Below, piece after piece: positions 19,995 through 28,346 of a stretch of DNA of 64,000 nucleotides. The position numbers and the translations under genes were made by a program. The stretch spans positions 1,860,001 through 1,924,000 of the forward strand of contig CAVPVB010000007.1 in assembly GCA_963709085.1 (NCBI GenBank). Direction: 5' to 3'. Under the pieces are notes generated by a model that was not told the origin of the DNA, did not search any database, and saw nothing but the letters and a program-made list of their open reading frames with translations. Source of the stretch: Rhodovastum sp963709085 (GTDB taxonomy: Bacteria; Pseudomonadota; Alphaproteobacteria; Acetobacterales; Acetobacteraceae). Each line of letters begins with the position of its first letter. Within the stretch, counting starts at the first letter, position 1.

Positions 19995-20729
19995 ATGCGC
20001 AAATTCACATGGCTGCTGGCAGCGCTGCTGGCGGGCTTTGCCGCGGCGCCGGCGCTGGCGCAGGGCTTCACGCCCCAGCAACGGACGGAAATCGTCGAGG
20101 TGGTTCGCGCCGCCCTGAAAGCCGACCCGTCGATCCTGCGCGATGCCATCGCGGCGCTGCAGGAGGATGAATCGCGGCTGCAGCAGGCGGCGGCGCGCAC
20201 CGCCATCGCCGGACTGGGGGAGGCGCTGACCCACGCCCCGGGCGATCCGGTCGAGGGCAACCCGCAGGGCGATGTGACCCTGGTGGAGTTCTTCGACATC
20301 CGCTGCCCGTACTGCCGGCGCATGACCCCGGTGATGGCGGAACTGCTCGGTCATGACCGCAACCTTCGGGTCGTGTACAAGGATATTCCCATCCTCGGCG
20401 CGAGCAGCGTGCTGGGGGCGAAGGCGCTGCTGGCGGCGCAGCGACAGGGCGGCTACCTGAAGCTGAAGGACGCGGTGATGGCGGGGCCGCCGGACGTGAC
20501 GCCGGACAGTTTGCGCGCCGCCGCGGCCAAGACCGGGCTGGACTGGGACCGGTTGCAGAAGGACATGGCCGACCCGGCGGTACAGCAGCGCATCGAGGCC
20601 AATCTGGAGCTGGCCCACAGGCTCGATATCCAGGGCACGCCGGCCTACGTGATCGGCGGGCACATGCTGCCGGGTGCGCTTACTCTGGCGGATCTGCAGG
20701 CGGCGGTGGCGGAGGCGCGGAAGAAATAA
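19995..20729 (+). CDS. DsbA-family thiol:disulfide interchange protein
   Basis: 244 residues. The signal peptide MRKFTWLLAALLAGFAAAPALA points to the periplasm. A helical N-terminal extension (about 25-80) precedes a thioredoxin fold with the active site DIRCPYCRRM (CPYC, about residue 100) and the cis-proline loop IQGTPAYVIGG. This arrangement is that of Com1/DsbA-like proteins, which oxidise or shuffle disulfides in secreted proteins. ATG 19995 is preceded by gaaggga. The gene follows the M48 remnant and converges with cheZ. Confidence 0.9.
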   Translation: MRKFTWLLAALLAGFAAAPALAQGFTPQQRTEIVEVVRAALKADPSILRDAIAALQEDESRLQQAAARTAIAGLGEALTHAPGDPVEGNPQGDVTLVEFFDIRCPYCRRMTPVMAELLGHDRNLRVVYKDIPILGASSVLGAKALLAAQRQGGYLKLKDAVMAGPPDVTPDSLRAAAAKTGLDWDRLQKDMADPAVQQRIEANLELAHRLDIQGTPAYVIGGHMLPGALTLADLQAAVAEARKK

Positions 20730-20737
20730 GCCCGCCG

Positions 20738-21355
20738 TCAGCCCAGCAGGCGGTCGATCTCCTGCTGGGCGAGATCGGCCCCGCCCGCTGGCGAAGCACC
20801 CGGGGACGGGGGTGGTGCTTCGGCATGGCCCGCCGTGGCAGGGTCGGTTTGCATCAGGTCTTCCAGCATGCCCTCGACCCGTTGCAAGTGGTCGATGGCG
20901 CGGCGGATGCGCTGGCCGGTGAGGTCCTGGAACGAACACGCCTCGAAAATCGCGTTCACCTTCTCGGTGAGCAGTTCGAAACCGGCCGGGTCGCGCCGCC
21001 CGTCTTCCACCCACGCGCCGATCGCCTCGGCGGCTTCCAGGATGCGGTCGGCGGCGGCCTCGGTGGCCTGCACCACCGCTTCCAGCTCCAGCCCGCTGTT
21101 GCGGGTGGCGATGGCCGGCGCCGCCACCACGCTGGCGATCTGGTTGTGGATGCGGCCGATCTGCTCGGACAGGTTGGTCTCGCTGAAATCCACCATCTGC
21201 ACCGCGCCATGCACCTCGACGCTGAGTTCGGCGATGCGGCGGTCGATGAAGCGGCGCAGTTCCTCGAACAGGCTGCCCACCTCCTCGCGCACCACGGCGC
21301 GCAGATCGGTGCCATCGATGGGGAGCGGCGCCGTGGCTGCGGCATGGTCCATCAT
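20738..21355 (-). CDS. cheZ: CheZ-type chemotaxis phosphatase
   Basis: 205 residues. CheZ dephosphorylates CheY-P at the flagellar motor switch. The C-terminal half has FEACSFQDLTGQRIRRAIDH, the CheZ signature holding the catalytic Asp and Gln of the long hairpin helix. The last residues, QQEIDRLLG, match the C-terminal CheY-binding peptide (consensus near xxDIDxLL). The N-terminal part is helical, with RRFIDRRIAELSVEV. No other chemotaxis or flagellar gene is in the window, so it is an isolated copy. Alphaproteobacterial CheZ proteins are often annotated as hypothetical. Confidence 0.8.
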   Translation of the reverse strand: MMDHAAATAPLPIDGTDLRAVVREEVGSLFEELRRFIDRRIAELSVEVHGAVQMVDFSETNLSEQIGRIHNQIASVVAAPAIATRNSGLELEAVVQATEAAADRILEAAEAIGAWVEDGRRDPAGFELLTEKVNAIFEACSFQDLTGQRIRRAIDHLQRVEGMLEDLMQTDPATAGHAEAPPPSPGASPAGGADLAQQEIDRLLG

Positions 21356-21448
21356 TTGCTGTCTCCGCCGTTGGCATCGTCGCGGCGTTGGGCCGCAAGG
21401 AGAGCCATGTTGCCGGTCCCGCCTTGCGCAGTGGTTAATTTCCCGCCC

Positions 21449-21712
21449 TCAGGGCGTGCGCCAGGAGGCCTCCTCCCAGACCACCGCGCGGCGGCGTGGC
21501 CGCAGCAGCCAGCGCAGCCCGAGCGCCGCCAGCGGCAGGCTGGCCGCCAGCGCCAGGGCGAGACCGAAGGGCAGCAGCAACGCTTCGCTTGCCGCCGCGG
21601 CGCCCAGGCCGCAGAGCAGGCCGAGCGTCCATACCGCCAGTTCCCGCCCGCCGCGCGCCCCGGTCCCCGCCTGATGCGAAACGTGACGCGAAATACGGTG
21701 CATATTCTGCAT
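21449..21712 (-). CDS. Small membrane protein of unknown function
   Basis: 87 residues, not recognised. Two hydrophobic stretches (about 28-45 and 46-66: LLLPFGLALALAASLPLAAL) are followed by an arginine-rich segment (RWLLRPRRR), as in a small inner-membrane protein. No good ribosome binding site is visible. The AT-rich repeats gaacataata/gaacataa at 21733-21751 lie upstream and may be part of a promoter. It could be a chance frame. Confidence 0.35.
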   Translation of the reverse strand: MQNMHRISRHVSHQAGTGARGGRELAVWTLGLLCGLGAAAASEALLLPFGLALALAASLPLAALGLRWLLRPRRRAVVWEEASWRTP

Positions 21713-21842
21713 TTCTGTCCCCGCGGCTGACTAGAACATAATAGGAACATAACCCCGGATCGCCGCCGACGCAAGGGCCGCCGTTGCCGTTGCGGTGCCC
21801 GACCGAAGCAGATAAACGGGTGACCAGCGGAGGAACGCCAAC

Positions 21843-23487
21843 GTGACCCATGACGCCCCGACCCCCGGTGCGCCCGGATTGCTGGACCGCGAGCGCATCA
21901 TCGCCCGGCCCGGCTTCAACCGCTGGCTGGTGCCGCCGGCCGCCCTGGCCATTCATCTCTGCATCGGCATGGCCTACGGATTCAGCGTGTTCTGGCTGCC
22001 GCTGTCGCGCGCCATCGGCATCACCGCACCGCACGCCTGCCCGGAACAGTCGCTGTGGGCGGCCCTGTTCACCACCAGTCTGCGACTGGCGGGTGGCCGA
22101 TCTGGGTTGGATGTACACGCTGTTCTTCGTGCTGCTGGGCTGCTCGGCGGCACTCTGGGGCTTGTGGCTGGAGCGCGCCGGGCCGCGCCGGGCCGGCGTG
22201 GTGGCGGCGCTATGCTGGTGCGGTGGGCTGCTGTTCTCGGCCTCCGGCGTCTATCTGCACCAGCTCTGGATGCTGTGGCTCGGCGCGGGGGTGATCGGCG
22301 GCATCGGGCTGGGGCTCGGCTACATCTCGCCGGTATCGACGCTGATCCGCTGGTTCCCGGACCGCCGCGGCATGGCCACCGGCATGGCCATCATGGGGTT
22401 CGGCGGCGGCGCCATGATCGGCGCGCCGCTGGCCGCCGGGCTGATGGATTTTTTCGCCTCACCTACCAGTGTCGGCGTCTGGCAGACTTTCACGGTGCTC
22501 GCCTTCGGCTATTTGGTGTTCATGCTCGGCGGCGCTTTCGGCTATCGGCTGCCGCCGGCCGGCTGGTCCCCGGACGGCTGGACCCCGCCTGCCTCCGGCC
22601 GGCGGGCGATGGTGACGGGTGGCAACGTCCATCTGCGCGACGCCCACAGCACGCCCCAGTTCTGGCTGGTCTGGGCGGTGCTGTGCCTGAACGTCAGCGC
22701 CGGCATCGGCGTCATCGGCATGGCCTCGCCGATGCTGCAGGAAATGTTCGGCGGCGCGCTGATCGGCCGGCCCGATCTCGGCTTCATGGCGCTCGACGAC
22801 GGGCAGCATCGGGCGGTTGCGGCGATCGCCGCGGGCTTCACCGGGCTGCTGTCGCTGTTCAACATCGGCGGCCGGTTCTTCTGGGCGTCGCTGTCGGACC
22901 TGATCGGCCGGCGCACCACCTACACCCTGTTCTTCCTGCTCGGCATCGCGATGTACACCGGGGCCCCCGGGACCGCCCATGCCGGCGAGCGGGCGCTGTT
23001 CGTGGCGATGATTTGCGTCATCCTATCGATGTACGGCGGCGGCTTCGCCACCATCCCGGCCTATCTGGCCGATTTGTTCGGTGCCCGTTTCGTTGGCGCC
23101 ATCCACGGGCGGCTGCTGACCGCCTGGGCCACCGCCGGCATCATCGGTCCAACGGTGGTCAATTATATCCGCGAGGCCGAGATCACCGCCGGCGTGCCGC
23201 GCGACCGCATCTACGACGGCACGCTGTACATCCTGGCCGCCATGCTGGCGGCCGGGCTGGTCGCCAACCTGCTGATCTGCCCGGTCGCCGCGCGATGGTT
23301 CATGCCGGAATCGGAAGTCGCCGCGATGGACCGGCGCAGCGCCGGTATTTCCGTGCCGCAGGCCTCGTTCGGCATCGACCGCGGCCGGCTGGACGCCCGC
23401 ACCCTGCTGGCTTGGGCGCCGGTGGTGCTGCCGCTGCTGTGGGGGGTGTGGGTAACGCTGCAGAAGGCGGCGGTGCTGCTGCGCTGA
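21843..23487 (+). CDS. MFS transporter of the oxalate/formate antiporter (OFA) type, one frameshift
   Basis: Starts at GTG 21843 with ggagg at 21830. The N-terminus HLCIGMAYGFSVFWLPLSRA and the MFS loop motif IRWFPDRRGMATGMAIMGFG are typical of OFA carriers, which exchange organic anions. About 12 membrane helices are visible, and NIGGRFFWASLSDLIGRR is the second-half motif. The frame changes near 22080, where an extra c (agtctgcg instead of agttgcg) breaks the match. Removing it gives one continuous protein of about 547 residues. I treat it as a functional gene with a consensus error. It ends in a hairpin shared with cysI. Confidence 0.85.
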
Positions 23488-23491
23488 GAGT

Positions 23492-23564
23492 TTGAAAAAG
23501 AATGCCCGCAAGCCGCCGAACGACGCCGAAAAACTCAATGATATCAGCGGGCATTCTTTTTCAA
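23492..23564. terminator. Bidirectional hairpin between the MFS and cysI genes
   Basis: ttgaaaaagaatgcccgc (23492-23509) is the exact complement of 23547-23564, with a 37-base loop. On the plus strand the second arm ends in a T-run (attctttttc), as in an intrinsic terminator, and the reverse is true on the minus strand. It separates convergent genes. Confidence 0.65.
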
Positions 23565-23604
23565 GTTCGATTGTTTTTCAAGCTCTGAGCCGCCGGGGCG
23601 TGGC

Positions 23605-25305
23605 TCAGGCGGCGCTGGCCTGGGTCCCCTCGACGAGAGAAAACGCCGCCTCCGGCCCCAGCCGGTGGCAGAAATCACCGAACCCCTCGCCTCGCCAGCC
23701 CTGCTGCGCGAAGGCGGCCAGCAACGGTTCCAGCACCGCGGCCACGCGCTCCTGCGCGACCCGTTCGAGCAGCTTGAACGACAGCCGCGTGCCGGCGAAA
23801 TCGCCGCCGACAAACACCGCATAGGCCCCCGGCACCCGGCCAACCAGGCCGATATCGCCGCCATAGCTGCGCGCGCAGCCGTTCGGGCAGCCGGTGATGC
23901 GCAGGCTGATGCGCTCGCGCTCCAGCCCGTGCCGGCGCAGCACCGCCTCGAGATCGGCCACCAGCGGCGCGCGCACCCGCTCGGCCTCGGTCAGCGCCAG
24001 ACCGCAGGTCGGCAGCGCCACGCAGGCCATGGCCCAGCGCGCCAGCGGGGTGATGTCGCCGGCCATGGTCACGCCGTGGGCGCGCAGCTTGCGGGTGACG
24101 GCGCTGCGCAGGCGCGGCGCGATGTTGGTCAGCAGCACATCCTGCTGCGGCGTCAGCACCGGGTCGATGCGGTAGCGTTGCACCACCTCGCGCAGCGCCG
24201 TGCGCAGGCGCACCGCGCCGGCATCGGCAATCCGCCCGGTGGGCAGCTTCACCCCGAGCCACCAGGCGCCGTCGCCCTGGGGGTGCCAGCCGAGCAGGTC
24301 GGGCACCTCGAATGCCGGCATCGGCAGCGGATCGGCGAGATCGTGGCCGAGTTCGCGGCCGATCGCCTCGCGCATCCAGGGCAGGCCCTTGTCGTCCACC
24401 AGATATTTCAGCCGCGCCCGCTTGCGGTCGGCGCGCCCGCCATGGTCGCGCTGCACCCGGACCACCGCTTCCGCCACGGCGCGCAGCTCTTCCGGACCGA
24501 CCGAGCCGACCAGGCTGGCCACGCGCGGATAGGTGTCGGGACGGTTATGCGTCATACCCATGCCGCCGCCGATGGCGACGTTGTAGCCGCGCAGCGCCCC
24601 TTCTTCCCAGACCGCGATCAGACCCAGATCGTTGCTCAGCACGTCGATCGTGTTGTCCTGCGGCAGGGCCAGCCCGATCTTGAATTTTCGCGGCAGGTAG
24701 GTGGGGCCATAGAGCGGCTCCGTCTCCTCGCCGGTGGTCTCGTCCGGCGCCGCGTCGAGAAAAATCTCGTGATAGGAGCGGGTGCGCGGCAGCAGGTCGG
24801 CCGAGAGCAGGCGGGCATCCGCCAGCAGCCGCGCATAGGGCGCATCCCGGCGCGGGGCAGGGGAGGTGGTGACGTTGCGCACCACGTCGCCGCAGGTGCT
24901 CTGGGTGGTCAGCAGGGTGGCGTTGATGGAAGCGATGGCGGGCTTCAGATTACCCTTGACGATACCGTGGAATTGGATGGTCTGTCGCGAGGTCACCCGC
25001 AGCGTGGCGTTGCCATAGCGGTCGGCCAGTTCGTCGAGGGCCAGGTACTGCGCCGCCGTCAGCCGCCCGCCGGGCATGCGGACGCGCACCATGAAGCTGT
25101 ATTCCTTCTCCAGCCCCTGCTTTTTGAGGGCGGTGGCGGTGTCGCGGTCATACTGCTCGTAGGTGCCGTGGAATTTCAGCAGCGCCTCGGCGGCGTCGCT
25201 TACCTGGGTGCCATCGGCGGCGAGTTCGGCGACGATCGTGCCGCGCAGCCGCCGGCTCGATTCCTTGACGAGCTCGACGGCGGAGCGGGTTGTTGCGATC
25301 GTCAT
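23605..25305 (-). CDS. cysI: Sulfite reductase hemoprotein subunit (CysI-type nitrite/sulfite reductase)
   Basis: 566 residues, the usual length of CysI (about 570). It reduces sulfite to sulfide for cysteine synthesis using siroheme and a [4Fe-4S] cluster. Two ferredoxin-like/siroheme-binding repeats are present: RVTSRQTIQFHGIVKGNLK and YRIDPVLTPQQDVLLTNI. The cluster cysteines are in CVALPTCGLALTE (C-x5-C) and TGCPNGCARSYGGDIG (C-x3-C). An SQ-type nitrite reductase is less likely given the TQSTCGDVVRN segment and the length. It diverges from the siroheme gene cobA, which fits a shared sulfate-assimilation role. Confidence 0.9.
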   Translation of the reverse strand: MTIATTRSAVELVKESSRRLRGTIVAELAADGTQVSDAAEALLKFHGTYEQYDRDTATALKKQGLEKEYSFMVRVRMPGGRLTAAQYLALDELADRYGNATLRVTSRQTIQFHGIVKGNLKPAIASINATLLTTQSTCGDVVRNVTTSPAPRRDAPYARLLADARLLSADLLPRTRSYHEIFLDAAPDETTGEETEPLYGPTYLPRKFKIGLALPQDNTIDVLSNDLGLIAVWEEGALRGYNVAIGGGMGMTHNRPDTYPRVASLVGSVGPEELRAVAEAVVRVQRDHGGRADRKRARLKYLVDDKGLPWMREAIGRELGHDLADPLPMPAFEVPDLLGWHPQGDGAWWLGVKLPTGRIADAGAVRLRTALREVVQRYRIDPVLTPQQDVLLTNIAPRLRSAVTRKLRAHGVTMAGDITPLARWAMACVALPTCGLALTEAERVRAPLVADLEAVLRRHGLERERISLRITGCPNGCARSYGGDIGLVGRVPGAYAVFVGGDFAGTRLSFKLLERVAQERVAAVLEPLLAAFAQQGWRGEGFGDFCHRLGPEAAFSLVEGTQASAA

Positions 25306-25350
25306 CGTATTTCTCCTCGCGGCGCCGCCATAAGTGCATCTTGTTTGCGA

Positions 25351-25378
25351 GAGATAAGGTTTATATACGTCCTGTCAA
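25351..25378 (-). promoter_or_regulatory. Putative sigma-70 promoter of cysI
   Basis: On the minus strand TTGACA (25378-25373) is followed after 16 bp by TATCTC (25356-25351), about 45 bp upstream of the cysI start. The gap to cobA is AT-rich relative to its surroundings (tttatatacg). Position and sequence only; no regulator site was recognised. Confidence 0.45.
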
Positions 25379-25398
25379 ATGTGATTCCGGTTTCCACG

Positions 25399-26214
25399 AT
25401 GGTCGTTGATGACATGGCGGAGGGTCCGGCGCCCGGCAGCGTCTGGCTGGTCGGCGCCGGGCCGGGCGATCCGGGGCTGCTGACGCTGCGCGCCGCCGCG
25501 GCGCTGCGGGCCGCCGATGTGGTGCTGCACGATGCCCTGCCCGGACCCGCCGTGCTGTCGTTGGTCCGCCACGACGCCACCCGAATCGGCGTGGGCAAGC
25601 GCAAGGGTACCCCCGGCTGGAGCCAGGATGCCATCAATGCCCGGCTGGTGGCCGAAGCCCGGGCCGGGCGCCGGGTGGTGCGGCTGAAGGGCGGCGACCC
25701 GTTCGTGTTCGGCCGCGGCGGCGAGGAAGCCCTGGCGCTGCAGGCGGCCGGCATTCCGTTCCGCGTCGTGCCGGGCGTGTCCGCCGGCCTCGCCGCCCCG
25801 GCCGCGGCCGGCATTCCGCTGACCCATCGCGGCCTGTCGGCGGCGGTGACCTTCCTGACCGGCCATGCCGGCGCGGGGGTGGCCGAGACGATCGACTGGG
25901 AGGCGCTGGCGCGCGCCGGCGGCACGGTGGTCGGCTTCATGGCGCTGACCCGGCTGGACGACATCACCGTGCGCCTGCTCGCCGGTGGGCGCGCGGCCGG
26001 CACGCCGGTGGCCGTGGTGGCGCGCGCCACCCTGCCCGGCGAGCGCGTGCTGCGCAGCACCCTCGGCGCCTGCACGCTGGCGGCCCGCCGGGCCGCCCTG
26101 CCGATGCCGGCGCTGGTGGTGATCGGCGCGGTCGCCGGGCTGGACCTGCGCTCGCTGGCGGATGCCGCTGCCGCCGATCCTGCCTTGCCCACCGTCCGAA
26201 CCCAGGGAGTGTAA
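25399..26214 (+). CDS. cobA: Uroporphyrinogen-III C-methyltransferase
   Basis: 271 residues from ATG 25399; an in-frame ATG at 25414 is also possible. It methylates uroporphyrinogen III twice with SAM to precorrin-2, the branch point to siroheme and cobalamin. The SUMT signatures are complete: VWLVGAGPGDPGLLTLRAA, VRLKGGDPFVFGRGGEE, and GIPLTHRGLSAAVTFLTGH. The CysG dehydrogenase/chelatase domain is absent. Its position opposite cysI suggests siroheme supply. The nearby cobS/cobT genes at 50868 show that the cell also uses the cobalamin branch. Confidence 0.93.
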   Translation: MVVDDMAEGPAPGSVWLVGAGPGDPGLLTLRAAAALRAADVVLHDALPGPAVLSLVRHDATRIGVGKRKGTPGWSQDAINARLVAEARAGRRVVRLKGGDPFVFGRGGEEALALQAAGIPFRVVPGVSAGLAAPAAAGIPLTHRGLSAAVTFLTGHAGAGVAETIDWEALARAGGTVVGFMALTRLDDITVRLLAGGRAAGTPVAVVARATLPGERVLRSTLGACTLAARRAALPMPALVVIGAVAGLDLRSLADAAAADPALPTVRTQGV

Positions 26215-26218
26215 GCCG

Positions 26219-26332
26219 ATGGAAACCGATTCCGAGCAGTTCCACGAGCATCTGCGTCCGGCCTGGCATGTGGTGGTGGCGACGCTGGTGGTGCTGGCCG
26301 CCGCGGTGCTGGCGTCCTGGCTCGGTCACTGA
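26219..26332 (+). CDS. 37-residue single-span membrane protein
   Basis: ATG 26219 follows the cobA stop by 4 bp, with agggag 9-10 bases upstream. The peptide METDSEQFHEHLRPAWHVVV has a hydrophilic start and then one hydrophobic segment (VVVATLVVLAAAVLASWLG). Good translation signals and coupling to cobA suggest a real small gene, perhaps acting on the sulfite or siroheme system. No family was recognised. Confidence 0.5.
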   Translation: METDSEQFHEHLRPAWHVVVATLVVLAAAVLASWLGH

Positions 26333-26425
26333 TTGTATCGGTCGCCGAACAGTAGCAAATCGCCCGCTACACCCGGGCGGTGATCCCTGCGATGGTGTCC
26401 GGCTCCGTTGCCTGAGGAGTCGTGC

Positions 26426-27064
26426 ATGTACAAGGACCCCGCCACCGCCGGCAAAACGCTCGGTGCCGAGCCTGCCATCCATCCCACCGCGGAGGTGCGC
26501 GACTCCAGCTTCGGCGCCTGGTGCGAGGTGGGCGCGCGCACGAAGGTGGCCGAGAGCAGCTTCGGCGATTACGCGTATGTCGCCAACGATTCCGACATCA
26601 CCTACACCACGCTGGGGCGGTTCTGCTCCATCGCCGCGCAGGTCCGGGTGAACCCGGGCAACCATCCGCTCGAGCGGGTGGCGCTGAGCCATTTCACCTA
26701 TCGCTCCGCGGCTTATGGACTGGGCGAGGACGATGCCGCGTTTTTCGACTGGCGGCGCAGCCATCGCGTGGTGCTGGGCCATGATGTGTGGATCGGCCAC
26801 GGGGCGGTGGTGCTGCCGGGGGTGACCATCGGCAACGGGGCGGCGATCGGCGCCGGCGCGGTGGTGAGCCACGACGTGCCGGCCTTCGCGATTGCGGTGG
26901 GGGTGCCGGCGCGGGTGCTGCGCTACCGTTTCGCGCCGGAGATCGTGGACGCGCTGCAGCGGATCGCCTGGTGGGACTGGCCACACGCGCGGCTGGGCGA
27001 GGCGCTGGCCGATTTCCGGGCCATGAGCGCGGAAGCTTTCTGCCGGAAATACGACCCGGTCTGA
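26426..27064 (+). CDS. Left-handed beta-helix acetyltransferase, phosphonate-associated CAT-like family
   Basis: 212 residues from ATG 26426 with gaggag upstream. Hexapeptide repeats are visible (PTAEVRDSSFGAWCEVGART; HDVWIGHGAVVLPGVTIGNG; AIGAGAVVSHDVPAFAIAVG), with the xenobiotic acetyltransferase loop GRFCSIAAQVRVNPGNHP and an active-site-type histidine. The pattern NDSDITYTTLGRFCSIA and FFDWRRSHRVVLGHD matches the chloramphenicol-acetyltransferase-like family found in phosphonate operons. No phn genes are nearby, so the acceptor is unknown. Confidence 0.82.
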   Translation: MYKDPATAGKTLGAEPAIHPTAEVRDSSFGAWCEVGARTKVAESSFGDYAYVANDSDITYTTLGRFCSIAAQVRVNPGNHPLERVALSHFTYRSAAYGLGEDDAAFFDWRRSHRVVLGHDVWIGHGAVVLPGVTIGNGAAIGAGAVVSHDVPAFAIAVGVPARVLRYRFAPEIVDALQRIAWWDWPHARLGEALADFRAMSAEAFCRKYDPV

Positions 27065-27095
27065 AGCTCAGACCGGGTCACAGATCAGACCGGGC

Positions 27096-28010
27096 TCAGG
27101 CCAGAATCGCGACGCGGCGACGGAGCACCAGCCGGAACAGCCAGACCGCGAGTCCGGCGATGGTGAGCGGAAAGATGATCGTCTCCAGCACGAACACGGC
27201 CATCCAGGTCAGGCTCGCCTCGACCGCCCGTTCCACGCTTTCGGTGATCCGGTTCAGCAAATCGGCCAGACGATCAGGTGCCAGGGCCGCCATCCGGTCG
27301 GTCACCCGCCGCGGGTTGTACCATGCCCGGCCCGGTTCCTCGTCGAAACTCGGCAACGCCGCCGCCAGTTCGGTCCGGGTGTCGTTGAGCACCGTCGCGG
27401 CCTTGTCGGCGCGGTCGCGCAGGAAGCGGTCCGACAGCAATTCCGTGCCCTGCACGCCGATCGGCAGGATCAACTTGGCCAGGATCGCGCCGGCGATCAG
27501 CGCATGCGCGATGCGCCGCGTCCGCCCGGTCCGCGCCGCACCGACGAACAGGGCGATCGCCAGCAGGGCCAGGCCGGCCGGCAGCACCCATTGCAGGGCG
27601 AAGGCGTCCAGCACGTCCACCAGCACGAGCTGGACGGTCACGCTGATCAGGCTGACCATCAGCACATCGCCGAAGCCGTCAAGCAACTGCTCGAACGGTT
27701 GCATCACGTTGCCGACCTCCAGGCTGGCGCCGCCATTGACCACCGCACCGACATTCGCGTTGACCGTGGTGGATGACGCCACCGCGACGACCCGGCCGAG
27801 CGCGCGCACCGACACATAGGCAACGCCCGCCCCCACCTGGGCGCGGTGCAGCACCGCCCGCGTCTCTTCGGGTGACAAGGGGGTCACGAAGGCATCGACC
27901 GTGCGGTCGAGAATGCCGGTCACCGCGGCGATCATCAGCACGAGAACCGGCGCTATGACCAGCAACCGGCGGCGCATCCCGGGCAGGTTCAGCAGGCCAA
28001 CCGTCACCAT
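27096..28010 (-). CDS. Predicted inner-membrane protein of unknown function
   Basis: 304 residues (or 293 from the internal MRRRLLVIAP). About five membrane segments: 15-33, 118-138, 141-160, 168-186 and 274-298, with a likely periplasmic loop in between (VLHRAQVGAGVAYVSVRALG) and a second loop holding FDEEPGRAWYNPRRVTDRM. It ends in an arginine-rich tail, RLVLRRRVAILA. No enzyme motif was recognised. It is a single gene divergent from the RND efflux operon. Confidence 0.6.
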   Translation of the reverse strand: MVTVGLLNLPGMRRRLLVIAPVLVLMIAAVTGILDRTVDAFVTPLSPEETRAVLHRAQVGAGVAYVSVRALGRVVAVASSTTVNANVGAVVNGGASLEVGNVMQPFEQLLDGFGDVLMVSLISVTVQLVLVDVLDAFALQWVLPAGLALLAIALFVGAARTGRTRRIAHALIAGAILAKLILPIGVQGTELLSDRFLRDRADKAATVLNDTRTELAAALPSFDEEPGRAWYNPRRVTDRMAALAPDRLADLLNRITESVERAVEASLTWMAVFVLETIIFPLTIAGLAVWLFRLVLRRRVAILA

Positions 28011-28346
28011 TTAGAAGCGGCTCCTCAATCTTTCAGCCTATCATCCTAGGGGCATACCCGACAGGCCGCCGGACCGCAATTCCGCGCTGGGCTGCAGATG
28101 GCCGTTTATGCCCCCATACCTGCACCGGGCCGAACGCGGCGCCGCCACCTCGGCCTCGCATCGCCAGCCAGTCGCGCGGGCCGACTTCGCAAATCGTCAC
28201 ATTTCCGCCCATTGCCGCGTCCGCTGCGCCGGTGTTGCCTGGGCCGGCAAGGGTCGCAAGATTGCCGAAATGGTGCAACAACATGCGGCCTGCTTGTGGC
28301 GCCGGTCCACGCCCCCCAGATTTCGGGGGTAAATCGTCGAGGATTG
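28011..28346. other. 336-bp divergent intergenic region upstream of the RND operon
   Basis: No gene is supported here. A short hairpin (cccccagatttcggggg, about 28313-28329) lies 17 bp before the adaptor start and may affect its translation. No TetR-type operator or repressor gene was found next to the efflux genes. Confidence 0.4.

Noticed and set aside
19557..21398. 613-codon minus-strand open frame across cheZ and dsbA
   Set aside because: It mixes sequence antisense to dsbA with a shifted reading of cheZ; no continuous homology.
23665..25398. Long plus-strand open frame leading into cobA
   Set aside because: It is the complement of cysI. Only the part from 25399 shows the methyltransferase sequence.
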